DNA of 64,000 nt, from positions 62,001 through 126,000 of the forward strand of contig CANJXC010000004.1 of assembly GCA_947478845.1 (NCBI GenBank). The letters are read 5' to 3'. The DNA is from Spirochaetales bacterium (GTDB lineage Bacteria > Spirochaetota > Spirochaetia > JABEVK01). Positions within the stretch are counted from its first letter, which is position 1; each line of letters opens with the position of its first letter. The notes beneath the pieces were generated by a model. It worked only from the letters and a program-made list of their open reading frames with translations, searched no databases and was not told the DNA's origin. Below are positions 39,979 to 48,302 of the stretch, piece by piece. The position numbers and the translations under genes are program-made.

Positions 39979-41431
39979 CGCCGACCAGCTGGCAATGGAC
40001 CGTAGGTCGGAAACTGAGTTCGGATTTCCCCCCATACTTTTGATGGAACAAGCAGCAGCAAGGCTTTGGGAAAGTTTGCGCGACTCTTCGAAACAGAAGC
40101 CGGAAGGCGTAGTTCTCGTATTGGCCGGGAAAGGCAACAACGGCGCAGATGCGTGGGCTCTCGCCCGCTATGCCTTTCTCGATGGTTGTCGGGTCCATGT
40201 GGTCACTTGGGGTGCTGGTTCTACCGATAACTCACGCACCATGTCGCGTCTGGCTAATGGGCTTGGAATCGGCGTCTCCAGTGCCGAAAACTCGACTTCC
40301 TTCAAGTTGCTCGCTGAGGCCTCGATAGTCATCGACGGCATCTGGGGTGCTGGCTTCCGGGGCCCTGTGCGCCCGAGTGACCTCCCCTTGTTTGTGCGCT
40401 GGCTGGAAGCGTTGGCAACCATTCGTGTAGAAATCGTAGCTCTGGATAGCCCTAGTGGCTTGTGGTGGGGCGCTCCTTCGGATTCCCCTGTGGTGCGAGC
40501 GACTCGAACCCTTGCTCTTGGATGGGGCAAGGTGAACTGTTGGCAACCGCTGTATCGGGAACACTGTGGAGAAATCGGTGTGTTAAAATTAGGCTATCCG
40601 GCAGCCCCGACCCAAGCGGCGGAGCTTCTCGAGGTTGCTACTGTGAGGAGTTTAATTCCCCGCCTCGGGCCGTCGGCGCACAAGGGTACCCGCGGTCACG
40701 TTCTCGTCGCTGGGGGTGCACCCGGTATGCCTGGGGCCTTGGTTCTCGCGGCGCGATCAGCTGCCAGTGTTGGAGCAGGGCTAGTGTCAATCTTGACAGA
40801 TTCTGATCTTGTCGCGCTTGTCGCGCCCCAAGTTCCGGCCTTTCAGGTCAGAGAACTTACGCCCGAGCAGATGGGCCGGGTTCGGGTCAAGTCTTGTGTT
40901 GTCGGCCCGGGTTGGGGTCGCGGACCCGACCGCGCTGAAGCCCTATTAGGGTTGCTCGGACTCAGTGTCCCCACGGTCATCGATGCCGACGCTTTGGTGG
41001 CATGGAAAACCCTCCAAGATGGGAACCTGGTCCCCTCTGGTGTCAGGGCGATCTTGACGCCCCATCCAGGGGAGTGGGAGCGTCTTGGAGGAGGGGGTGT
41101 CGACAGTGCCGCCCTGTCTGCGCAGAGCCTAAACACCGTCATTGTTTTGAAAAACAGCGTGACCTGGGTGCTCGCTCCCGACGGACGACGTGCGGTTTGG
41201 GATGGGCGCCTGGCCGAGTTGGGTACCGGTGGAAGTGGTGACTGCCTTGCCGGTGCCATTGGTGGCTATCTTGCCCGTGGCCTTGCACCCTACGAAGCCG
41301 CATGCGCCGGGGTGGTGGCTCATGGTGACTGTGCTCGGGGACTGGCTCAGGAAAGCGGATGGTTTACCGCCGAACAGCTCCCGAACGCTTTGGCCCGATG
41401 GGAAACACCGTCAGAGAAACAAAAGGGGTAG
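39959..41431 (+). CDS. nnr: Bifunctional NAD(P)H-hydrate epimerase / ADP-dependent dehydratase
   Basis: A 490-residue repair enzyme for hydrated NADH and NADPH. The N-terminal YjeF_N epimerase domain (about 1-210) has LLMEQAAARLW and VLAGKGNNGADAWALARY, where the usual GNNGGDG is GNNGADA. The C-terminal ribokinase-like dehydratase (about 225-485) has HKGTRGHVLVAGGAPGMPGA, DADAL, ILTPHPGEWERL and GTGGSGDCLAGAIGGYLARG. The ATG lies inside the end of the preceding lipoprotein gene. It begins a run of coupled genes ending at the Nudix gene. Confidence 0.93.
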   Translation: MSRLVSDADQLAMDRRSETEFGFPPILLMEQAAARLWESLRDSSKQKPEGVVLVLAGKGNNGADAWALARYAFLDGCRVHVVTWGAGSTDNSRTMSRLANGLGIGVSSAENSTSFKLLAEASIVIDGIWGAGFRGPVRPSDLPLFVRWLEALATIRVEIVALDSPSGLWWGAPSDSPVVRATRTLALGWGKVNCWQPLYREHCGEIGVLKLGYPAAPTQAAELLEVATVRSLIPRLGPSAHKGTRGHVLVAGGAPGMPGALVLAARSAASVGAGLVSILTDSDLVALVAPQVPAFQVRELTPEQMGRVRVKSCVVGPGWGRGPDRAEALLGLLGLSVPTVIDADALVAWKTLQDGNLVPSGVRAILTPHPGEWERLGGGGVDSAALSAQSLNTVIVLKNSVTWVLAPDGRRAVWDGRLAELGTGGSGDCLAGAIGGYLARGLAPYEAACAGVVAHGDCARGLAQESGWFTAEQLPNALARWETPSEKQKG

Positions 41432-41435
41432 AACG

Positions 41436-41834
41436 ATGGTTCAAGTGTATTTTCTATTGGTCCTGACAAATGTACTTTCGGGGCTGGTGCTGGCTCGAGA
41501 AGGCCTCAAGATGCCTTTGGCTTCTTGGCAGGGGCTTTTCGTCGCTTTTGAATCGAAGTCGGCCAGGTTAGTGTTGGGAGTGGCTAGTTTTCTGAGCGGT
41601 TTCGTCGCACTGATCTTCGTACTTCCCGGCGATCAGCTGTTTGTGGGCGATCTCCTTCCAGCGTTGACCGGGTTGCTGGCCGGGACCGTCCTCGTGCTCG
41701 ATTTCTACGCGAAGCCGCAAGGTCAGGAACAGAACTCTGGCGACCTGCTTCTCAAAAATCGTGTGTTGATCGGTTTGGTTGGCCTGACCTTCGGAGTCAT
41801 CCATTTCTTTGTTCCGGGTCTGCTACTTTTGTGA
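41436..41834 (+). CDS. Small membrane protein of unknown function
   Basis: From the ATG at 41436, which has AAAAGGGG about seven bases upstream, this is a 132-residue protein with about four hydrophobic segments (near residues 4-20, 48-64, 70-90 and 110-130) and short polar loops. The longer frame from 41190 lies inside nnr and is not used. It is four bases after nnr, and its stop overlaps the Nudix gene (GTGA). I do not recognise the family. Confidence 0.7.
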   Translation: MVQVYFLLVLTNVLSGLVLAREGLKMPLASWQGLFVAFESKSARLVLGVASFLSGFVALIFVLPGDQLFVGDLLPALTGLLAGTVLVLDFYAKPQGQEQNSGDLLLKNRVLIGLVGLTFGVIHFFVPGLLLL

Positions 41835-42217
41835 AGCTGATCTCGGTTTGTGGCCTGGCCCAGCGTGCGGGAACCTACTTGGTGGTGCAACGTCGGGCCG
41901 GCGGTAGTCAGAGCCTCAAGTGGGAGTTTCCAGGGGGCAAGGTTGAGCCTCCTGAAACACCAGCCCAGGCTGTCGTTAGAGAGTGGTGGGAGGAGTTGGG
42001 TCTGCAAGTTGTGGTGTCCGGGTTGCGCTTCACATCAGAGTTTTCCAATGGTGAGAAGATTTACGAATTGCAAGCTTGGGCTGTCGAGGTGGGTACTCAG
42101 GAGCCAGAACTCCGTGAACACCTCAAGGCTTCCTGGCTTAAACCTGAGGATCTAGTCCGTCAGGATCTTTCGGAGTCCGACAAGACGATCGCCCAGTTGC
42201 TCTTGACCCAAGGTTGA
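41831..42217 (+). CDS. MutT-like Nudix hydrolase
   Basis: A 128-residue Nudix protein. The Nudix box GGKVEPPETPAQAVVREWWEELGL matches the pattern G-x5-E-x7-REUXEEXGU in full, at about residues 36-59. Size and the SLKWEFPGGKVE approach resemble MutT/8-oxo-dGTP hydrolases that keep oxidised nucleotides out of DNA; the substrate is inferred. The GTG start overlaps the preceding stop (GTGA). The box is quoted here only to show the fit. Confidence 0.88.
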   Translation: MKLISVCGLAQRAGTYLVVQRRAGGSQSLKWEFPGGKVEPPETPAQAVVREWWEELGLQVVVSGLRFTSEFSNGEKIYELQAWAVEVGTQEPELREHLKASWLKPEDLVRQDLSESDKTIAQLLLTQG

Positions 42218-42242
42218 AGCTGCGGTGTGAGCTGGCTAAACT
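42214..42242 (+). promoter_or_regulatory. gpmA promoter
   Basis: TTGAAG (42214-42219), 17-base spacer, TAAACT (42237-42242). The predicted start near 42249 leaves about 18 bases with a strong GGGAGGAG ribosome site, so gpmA is not leaderless. Confidence 0.45.
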
Positions 42243-42266
42243 GAGCCAAGAAGGGAGGAGATTTGC

Positions 42267-43013
42267 ATGTATAAAGTGGTATTGATGCGTCATGGAGAAA
42301 GCGAATGGAACGTAAAGAACCTGTTCACTGGCTGGGTAGATGTTGACCTGGCACCCAGTGGCGTCAAGGAAGCGGTCGATGCAGGTGAAGTCCTCAAAGA
42401 GGCGGGTTTCACCTTTGACCTCGGTTATAGTTCGCTGTTGCGCAGAGCAAACAAGACCCTCAACACCGTGCTCGAAGGCATGAACTTGCTCTGGATCCCG
42501 GTCAAGAAGAGCTGGCGCCTCAACGAAAGGCATTACGGCGCCCTGCAGGGGCTCGACAAAGCGGAAACTCTGGAGAAATACGGAGAAGAGAAGTTTAAGC
42601 AGTGGCGACGAAGTTATGATGTACCACCGCCGCCTCTTCCTCACGGTAGCAAAATGGCTCCTCACTTGGATCCACGTTATGCCGACGCCGCTCCCGATGA
42701 ATTGCCCTCGACAGAATGCCTCAAGGACTGTGTGGCTCGTGTTCTTCCTTATTGGTTTGTCGAAATTGTCCCCCGTATTCGTCAGGGGCGACAAGTCATT
42801 ATCGGCGCCCACGGCAACTCGCTGCGCGCACTGGTGAAGCACCTTAAGGGTGTCAGTGAAAAAGATATCGCCGAGTTGAACATTCCGACGGCGGTTCCGT
42901 TAGTTTTCGAGCTCGACGAGAACTTAAACTACATCCGGGACTATTATGTGGGCGATCAGGCGAAAATCCAGGCGAAAATCGCAGGTGTAGCCGCCCAGGG
43001 CCAAAAAAAATAG
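42267..43013 (+). CDS. gpmA: 2,3-bisphosphoglycerate-dependent phosphoglycerate mutase
   Basis: A 248-residue glycolytic enzyme interconverting 3- and 2-phosphoglycerate. The phosphohistidine region is [11 protein letters not shown] (His9), [16 protein letters not shown] binds substrate, and the second catalytic His is in [12 protein letters not shown]. Length and sequence match the dPGM family. The 3' end is unusual: the last codons are CAA AAA AAA TAG, with eight A in a row, and the next gene lies in the -1 frame across this run. Confidence 0.96.
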   Translation: MYKVVLMRHGESEWNVKNLFTGWVDVDLAPSGVKEAVDAGEVLKEAGFTFDLGYSSLLRRANKTLNTVLEGMNLLWIPVKKSWRLNERHYGALQGLDKAETLEKYGEEKFKQWRRSYDVPPPPLPHGSKMAPHLDPRYADAAPDELPSTECLKDCVARVLPYWFVEIVPRIRQGRQVIIGAHGNSLRALVKHLKGVSEKDIAELNIPTAVPLVFELDENLNYIRDYYVGDQAKIQAKIAGVAAQGQKK

Positions 43014-43543
43014 AACGGTCTCGGTTCCAATGCACGCTCTGCGGCGATTGTTGCACGGGGGCGCAGACCGTTTACCTCAATCCTGAGGACCTCCAACTTC
43101 TGTCTAACTTTACAGGACTGGTGGGCTTTGAGGGGTTAAAGACCGCTGGGTTGGTCACCGAGGGTCAATTTCCGGTTGGTGAAGGGTACTTGCAAAGACC
43201 ACGGTTGCGGTTCAGGACCAGGCCGCTACATCAGTGCCCTTTTCTCATCAATGACTTGGGCCCCGACGGCATTCTGCGAGGAAAGTGCTCCCTGCATCCT
43301 CATCACAAGCCTCTTGCCTGTACGCTTTCACCGTTGACAAGAACCCTAGAGACCCTAGGTGGCGAAAAAAAGGAAGTTTGGGCCGCCATTGCACCCGTTG
43401 AAGGCTGCCCAGGGATGGGGAGGGGTCCAGAATTGAAAATTCAAGCTCCAGCGAGGCTCCGCGGTCGACTTGACCGCGAGGCCCGCTGGATGGAAGACCA
43501 GATCGGCCTGAAGTTTGCAGAAACAGCCGGTTCAGAGACCTAG
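43010..43543 (+). CDS. CxxCxxCC (YkgJ-type) metal-cluster protein, no standard start codon
   Basis: The frame encodes [10 protein letters not shown] at its start, then [21 protein letters not shown] and EGCPG, the cysteine pattern of the YkgJ zinc/iron-chelating family. The cysteines lie before the first GTG of the frame (43121). Between the upstream stop at 42857 and that GTG there is no ATG, GTG or TTG. The only start-like codon is ATA at 43010, overlapping the gpmA stop as ATAG; this would give 177 residues. The other route is a -1 slip on A-AAA-AAA at the end of gpmA, making a fusion. The end overlaps pgi by 12 bases. Confidence 0.7.
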   Translation: MERSRFQCTLCGDCCTGAQTVYLNPEDLQLLSNFTGLVGFEGLKTAGLVTEGQFPVGEGYLQRPRLRFRTRPLHQCPFLINDLGPDGILRGKCSLHPHHKPLACTLSPLTRTLETLGGEKKEVWAAIAPVEGCPGMGRGPELKIQAPARLRGRLDREARWMEDQIGLKFAETAGSET

Positions 43544-45115
43544 TAGGCTAGAGTAGGCTTTGAGTGCCGAATCCATGTTTCCCTTGGCAAGTACGGCTTT
43601 AGTGAGGACTTTGCCGAGCTGAACGCCTTCCTGATCAAAGGAGTTGATATTCCAGAGAAACCCTTGGAACATCACCTTGTTTTCGAAGTGAGACAGGAGT
43701 GCACCCAAGGTTTCAGGTGTCAGCCGCGCATTAAGAAGAAGACTCGAGGGACGATTGCCCGCGAAGTTTTTGTTCGGTTCACTGGCATTTGACGATCCCT
43801 TGGCAAACGCAACGATCTGGGCGGCAAGATTGGCCTTGAGTTTCACCTGGCTGGTTGAACCCTCACTGACAACATCCATGCCCGATTGTGAGTCCTGAAA
43901 TCCGATGAACTGGAGCGGTACCCGGTCGGTGCCTTGATGCAATTCCTGATAAAACGAATGTTGACCGTTGGTTCCCGGCTCACCAAAAAGAACTGGGCCG
44001 GTCCCGTATTTGACCGGCAGGTTGGCGCGATTGACACTCTTTCCGTTCGACTCCATGTCCAGTTGCTGAAGATGGGCTGGCAGTCGGCTGAGAGCCTGCG
44101 AGTAGGGCAAAACCGCGGTGTAAGGCATTTTGAGCGCATTGCGCTCCCATACCCCGATCAGGGCGTCCAAAAGTGCTGCATTTTTTCTCATCTGGGGCTC
44201 GAGGGCGGCCTTATCGCCCTCGTGGGCACCGGCAAGGAAGCGGGCGAAAATATCTGCTCCCAAAGACAAGCTCATCACCGCGCCGCCTACCGCCGAGGTA
44301 GACGAGTAGCGCCCGCCGATAAAGTCATCGATGTAGAACGACGCAAGATAGCGCGGACTTTTGGCCAGCGGGCTCGTCTCGCTAGTGACCGCCACCATGT
44401 GCTTGTCGTCATCCAAGCCGGCCTTTTTCAGGGCTTGGCGAACAAAGTTTTCGTTTGCTAGGGTTTCTTGGGTGGTTCCAGACTTCGAAACCAAAATAAA
44501 GAGGGTGGAATCGAGGTGAAGGGATGCCAAAACCGCCGCAGCGTCATCGGGATCAACATTGGAAATAAAGCGGGCGTTCATGGCGAGTGTTTTCTTCTCA
44601 CGGACGACATACTGCTCAAGGGCCAAAAACATAGCCCGGGGTCCTAGATCCGAGCCGCCTATCCCTACCTGTACGACGGTCTCGAAAGGCTTTCCTGTAC
44701 TTCCCTTGATGGAGCCTGAATGCACACGGGCGGCAAAGGCCGCAATCCGTTTGTTTTGCTCAGCATAGAACTTCCCAATATCCTTGCGGTTATGCCGGAC
44801 GATCTTGCCTAAAACACCACGGGTGAGGTGGTGAAGCACCATACGACCTTCGCCCGGGTTCATCACCACCCCATCGAGAACGGCCTTGTACTTGCCCAAG
44901 ACCTGCTGCTCTTCGGCCAATTGCTCCAGCAGATTGAGGCTCGTTTCGTCCACGGCTTTGGCCGCGTAATTATAGACCCACCCGGCAGCCGTGCTGGTCT
45001 GATAATTCTTCACCCGTTCGGCGGTCAGTAAACTCTCAAGCGACGCAACGCTGGGGCCTTTTATCAGGATTTTGCCTGCCTTGGTTTTGTCGAGATTCCG
45101 GTAACTTAGTCTCAT
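43532..45115 (-). CDS. pgi: Glucose-6-phosphate isomerase
   Basis: A 527-residue enzyme linking glucose-6-phosphate and fructose-6-phosphate. Signatures include the first SIS region VQVGIGGSDLGPRAMFLAL, SKSGTTQETLAN, the family pattern around GRYSSTSAVGG, and FGEPGTNGQHSFYQELHQGT. The closing region has SFDQEGVQLGKVLTKAVL. It is 28 bases after the thioredoxin gene on the minus strand, so the two are likely co-transcribed. Confidence 0.96.
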   Translation of the reverse strand: MRLSYRNLDKTKAGKILIKGPSVASLESLLTAERVKNYQTSTAAGWVYNYAAKAVDETSLNLLEQLAEEQQVLGKYKAVLDGVVMNPGEGRMVLHHLTRGVLGKIVRHNRKDIGKFYAEQNKRIAAFAARVHSGSIKGSTGKPFETVVQVGIGGSDLGPRAMFLALEQYVVREKKTLAMNARFISNVDPDDAAAVLASLHLDSTLFILVSKSGTTQETLANENFVRQALKKAGLDDDKHMVAVTSETSPLAKSPRYLASFYIDDFIGGRYSSTSAVGGAVMSLSLGADIFARFLAGAHEGDKAALEPQMRKNAALLDALIGVWERNALKMPYTAVLPYSQALSRLPAHLQQLDMESNGKSVNRANLPVKYGTGPVLFGEPGTNGQHSFYQELHQGTDRVPLQFIGFQDSQSGMDVVSEGSTSQVKLKANLAAQIVAFAKGSSNASEPNKNFAGNRPSSLLLNARLTPETLGALLSHFENKVMFQGFLWNINSFDQEGVQLGKVLTKAVLAKGNMDSALKAYSSLLGL

Positions 45116-45143
45116 GGTGCACTCCTTTGGAAAGTTCGGTCTG

Positions 45144-45476
45144 TCAGGAAACCAGCGACAGGCCTTTTACGAGAAATCGGCGGACTTCGTCCTTTGACTT
45201 GCGGCGTTCATTGACCAAGCGGTAGAGCTCCCGGCCCTTGTAAAACAGGATGAAGCTCGGTATGCCCGTCACGTCATACTCCTGCGCAACCGAAGCATGT
45301 CGATCAATATCCAGATGGATAAAATCCACGTTTTCGGTGAACTGTGCCTCCAAATCTGGCAGCGCGGGCTTGAGGAAATGGCAATCTCCACACCAGTCCG
45401 CCATAAAACAAACTAGAAGGGGCCGGTCAGAGGCCATCGCGCTTGCCAAATCCCCTGAGGATTCAACGCTGTTCAT
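45144..45476 (-). CDS. Thioredoxin-like protein
   Basis: A 110-residue thioredoxin fold. The active site is FMADWCGDCHFLKPALPDLE, with WCGDC in place of WCGPC; the Asp should shift the redox potential or favour isomerase-type chemistry. The cis-Pro loop is TGIPSFILF. There is no signal peptide, so it is cytoplasmic. Starts at 45485, 45482 and 45476 are all ATG in frame; I chose 45476 because it is seven bases after a possible -10 box and no Shine-Dalgarno site favours the others. pgi follows. Confidence 0.88.
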   Translation of the reverse strand: MNSVESSGDLASAMASDRPLLVCFMADWCGDCHFLKPALPDLEAQFTENVDFIHLDIDRHASVAQEYDVTGIPSFILFYKGRELYRLVNERRKSKDEVRRFLVKGLSLVS

Positions 45477-45483
45477 GCTCATC

Positions 45484-45511
45484 ATTGTCCGACATTTTTG
45501 CTGTTTGGCAA
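45484..45511 (-). promoter_or_regulatory. Possible promoter of the thioredoxin gene
   Basis: On the minus strand: TTGCCA (45506-45511), 16-base spacer, GACAAT (45484-45489), then seven bases to the ATG at 45476. This is the weakest of the leaderless candidates. Confidence 0.35.
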
Positions 45512-45651
45512 GGGTGAGAGTGGGCTTTTTGCTTTTTGATGCGTCATCGGTTCCTCTAGAACTCTAGACCAATCTCCCGCTGTGGAATTACCGGAACTTT
45601 TTGTCCTATAAATCCTCATCAGGCGTTTGGGCAACTTTAAACAAGGAGGCA

Positions 45652-45680
45652 TTGAAAGTTTATGTGAACATTCTTACATT
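45652..45680 (+). promoter_or_regulatory. Promoter of the ferredoxin gene
   Basis: TTGAAA (45652-45657), 17-base spacer, TACATT (45675-45680). It is followed by a leader of about 25 bases with AAGGAG before the ATG. The region 45490-45651 between the divergent genes holds two TCTAGA boxes (45555-45560 and 45563-45568) and an unused AAGGAGG (45643-45649); I see no further gene in it. Confidence 0.5.
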
Positions 45681-45712
45681 CATTTAAGTTCTCAAGACCA
45701 AGGAGATAACGT

Positions 45713-45880
45713 ATGGCCTACAAAATTGGCGAGGAATGTATCGCTTGCGGCAGTTGCATCGACGCCTGCCCGGTTGAAGCCATCGCCGTTGGCGAAGTTT
45801 ACTTGATCGACCCTGCAAAGTGTATTGATTGCGGCGCCTGCGCCACCGAATGTCCGACGGAAGCCATTACTGCATCCTGA
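45713..45880 (+). CDS. 2[4Fe-4S] ferredoxin
   Basis: A 55-residue ferredoxin starting MAYKIGEECIACGSCIDACP. Two complete CxxCxxCxxxCP motifs (CIACGSCIDACP and CIDCGACATECP) bind two 4Fe-4S clusters in the clostridial way. It would carry electrons for low-potential reactions such as pyruvate:ferredoxin oxidoreductase or hydrogenase, pointing to an anaerobic or fermentative lifestyle. AAGGAG lies six bases before the ATG. The FapA-like gene follows after 34 bases. Confidence 0.95.
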   Translation: MAYKIGEECIACGSCIDACPVEAIAVGEVYLIDPAKCIDCGACATECPTEAITAS

Positions 45881-45914
45881 GTACCGCCGATAATTCTGGC
45901 AGGAGCGAACTTCT

Positions 45915-47315
45915 ATGAGTTTCGAGAGTTCAGAGGTTTTTCTCACTGTTGGTGGAAGCGACGGTGGTGCGAAGGTCGAGGTCTACGTTTCCCAGGACGG
46001 GATGAGATGTTGGGGAGCGTTTTCGCCGCCTTCCGAAGAGGGAGGCAAGCTACTTGTCTTTTCTGACATCGTCGAGGCGCTTCAGAACGGTGGAATCGTC
46101 CATGGGTTGCAGGACCGGTCAATACAGGAAGCCATATTTCATTGCAACATGGAGAAACTTCCCGTGGCGGAGGTTTCTCTGTGTCTCGGTACACCGATGG
46201 TGAAGCAGCGGCCAGCCTTTCTCAAACTTGAAACTCACATTTACGCCCACCATTTCGAGAAAGAAGGGCCCCAAGTCGACTTCAAGCAGTACACACCCTT
46301 TGTCATCGTCAAAAAAGGGGAGTTGCTGGCGAGGGCAGTTCTACCGCAAGCGGGCAGAGAAGGTTCCACAGTTTTTGGGGTCGCGTTGCCCGCGGGAAGA
46401 AAAGATGTCAAGTTACTGAAGCCAGGGCCCAACACCCTGTTTGCCCACGGCAAGGTTTTTGCCCGCATGGCCGGTCGGTTCGTGTTGGAAAACGACCAAT
46501 TTGACATCTCTGACCTGTTGGAAATCTCCGGTGGAGTTGACTATTCAACGGGGAATATTATTTTCCCGGGCTCTCTGGTTGTCAAAGGGGTTGTTTCCGA
46601 TGGCTTCAAAATCGTAGCGGGCGGTAGCATCACCGTGGCAGAAACCTTAGATGCCTCAGAGGTCATGTGCCGAACCGACTTAACCTGCAACGGTGGCATT
46701 ATCGGTAAGAAGGCAGGCTTGGTACGCGTTGGGCGAGACATCAAGGCTCTTTTTGTTGAGAATTGTCAAATGGACGTGCTGGGAAACGCACACTTTGCGA
46801 AGTCGCTTCTGCATACCAGATTGTTCGTCAAAGGCAACCTCACGATGGACGATGGAGGACGCATCGTGTCCAGTTCAGTCACCGTCAAGGGCAACCTCTC
46901 TTGCACCCAACTCGGCAATGAGAACGGTCCCTGTCACGTCATCGGAGGCACGGACTTTGTTGTCCTGCGTAAGATGGAGGGAATTAAGGCCAAGTACAAG
47001 GAACTTGACGAAGAGGTTTTCAAGCTCAAAACCCATGGGCCCGAACTGGGAAAAGAGAAAGTTCTGGAAGCAGAAAATGCCCTCAAGAAAGCTATGGAAG
47101 CCTTGGTCGAAGAGATGAATCAGCTCACTCCGAACTTGTTTAGCGACCAGTCAACTTGGATCAAGGTTTCAGGAACCGTTCATGAAGGCACCGTGATCGA
47201 AATGGGATTCGCCCAACTTCAGATCGACAATAACATCAAGGGAAAAATCTTTCGACTCTCTCCAGATCAAAAGTCTATTCTTGTTGAGAAGATCCCTCCC
47301 AAGGAACCGAGCTGA
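45915..47315 (+). CDS. FapA-family (DUF342) protein
   Basis: A 466-residue protein with the FapA layout. The N-terminal part is mixed, and a right-handed beta-helix covers about residues 175-335, with repeats such as GGVDYSTGNIIFPGSLVVKGVVSDGFKI and GNLTMDDGGRIVSSSVTVKGNLSC. A predicted coiled coil (about 350-400, KMEGIKAKYKELDEEVFKL) and a short closing domain follow. FapA proteins are common in spirochaetes and clostridia; their function is largely unknown, with links to polar or motility proteins in some species. It is probably co-transcribed with ferredoxin. It abuts opcA tail to tail with no base between. Confidence 0.88.
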   Translation: MSFESSEVFLTVGGSDGGAKVEVYVSQDGMRCWGAFSPPSEEGGKLLVFSDIVEALQNGGIVHGLQDRSIQEAIFHCNMEKLPVAEVSLCLGTPMVKQRPAFLKLETHIYAHHFEKEGPQVDFKQYTPFVIVKKGELLARAVLPQAGREGSTVFGVALPAGRKDVKLLKPGPNTLFAHGKVFARMAGRFVLENDQFDISDLLEISGGVDYSTGNIIFPGSLVVKGVVSDGFKIVAGGSITVAETLDASEVMCRTDLTCNGGIIGKKAGLVRVGRDIKALFVENCQMDVLGNAHFAKSLLHTRLFVKGNLTMDDGGRIVSSSVTVKGNLSCTQLGNENGPCHVIGGTDFVVLRKMEGIKAKYKELDEEVFKLKTHGPELGKEKVLEAENALKKAMEALVEEMNQLTPNLFSDQSTWIKVSGTVHEGTVIEMGFAQLQIDNNIKGKIFRLSPDQKSILVEKIPPKEPS

Positions 47316-48302
47316 TTAGTTCCAGACGCCAAGCACGTCTTGGTAAAGTCGGTCAGTCGCGTTCTTGTCCACTTCGGTTACCAAGGCATTCCCGGTGCTT
47401 AGGTAGCGGAAGACTGCGGTGTAATTCGATGTTCCTATTCCCTCTGCAACCGCAAACCCTTCCTTCGAATCCCGAAGTTTGAGCTGTTCTCCCTTTGCCG
47501 TCTGAAAGACCAGTTCAAATCCATTTTCGAGGACTCCAGGTTTCGTGTGGCTAAGCTTTACCTTACGGTTGCCCACCTGCAAGGCCCAAGGATGACCCAA
47601 CGGCGAGGATTTTCCTTCCCACTCAAGTCTCGTCTTCAACCAGTGGAAGTAGAGCTCAACCTCGCTGCGGTGGCCTCCGACAAACTGCACGGAAATCAAG
47701 TCATGGAGCTTCTCCCGCATATCGGGCGCATTGAAGAAATTGGCGGTCAGTTTGAGCAGAGGTCCTAGCCGCACCCAGGAGAAGTCGCTGACCGGCGTGT
47801 TAAACGTGGAAAACCGTTTGGCATATTCGGAATAAAACGAGTGGGGATCGGGAGTGTTTCGAGAGTCGATAAAACAGCGGTCGGCAATGCCGTCGAATAA
47901 TTCTGGAACAGGAGCGTCCTTGAGGGGGCTCAGCCACCAGACAAAAACTGGTATGTCACGGATTACCAAAGGGGTCCAGAACTCCGGACTTTCACCGGCA
48001 TGGTCCTCGCCCGATGAGATGACGATTTCTTGAATACACAAGACCTTATCGTTGACGTCGGTCACGCAGCGTGCATTGACATCCGTTCGTGTTTCGCCTC
48101 CGGCGTTCCGTTTGACAACGATCACCCGAGCAGGGCGCTTACCATGCAAGTAATTGAGGGCTTCGAGAAGACGCGAATCATCGTGATTCTCCGTGTAAAC
48201 CACTAGATTAAACAAGTTGGTCCGAGCCTCGTTGGGAGAGAACTCTTGGAGGTTCTTTCTCAGTTCGGCCTCGACGGCCACAGGGTCAGCGTATCGGTTC
48301 AT
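47316..48302 (-). CDS. opcA: Glucose-6-phosphate dehydrogenase assembly protein OpcA
   Basis: A 328-residue protein matching OpcA: LFNLVVYTENHDDSRLLEAL near the start, the RPARVIVVKR strand, and the central LVIRDIPVFVWWLSP with its tryptophan pair, followed by DFSWVRLGPLLKL. OpcA activates or assembles G6PDH in cyanobacteria and actinobacteria. The true start is the ATG at 48302, overlapping the zwf stop (ATGA); the longer frame from 48407 lies inside zwf. The pairing with zwf supports the call. Confidence 0.88.
   Translation of the reverse strand: MNRYADPVAVEAELRKNLQEFSPNEARTNLFNLVVYTENHDDSRLLEALNYLHGKRPARVIVVKRNAGGETRTDVNARCVTDVNDKVLCIQEIVISSGEDHAGESPEFWTPLVIRDIPVFVWWLSPLKDAPVPELFDGIADRCFIDSRNTPDPHSFYSEYAKRFSTFNTPVSDFSWVRLGPLLKLTANFFNAPDMREKLHDLISVQFVGGHRSEVELYFHWLKTRLEWEGKSSPLGHPWALQVGNRKVKLSHTKPGVLENGFELVFQTAKGEQLKLRDSKEGFAVAEGIGTSNYTAVFRYLSTGNALVTEVDKNATDRLYQDVLGVWN

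Noticed and set aside
45555-45568. Two TCTAGA boxes as a possible operator
   Set aside because: Each is a common palindrome, and they are about 90 bases from the nearest promoter box; noted only as part of the gap.
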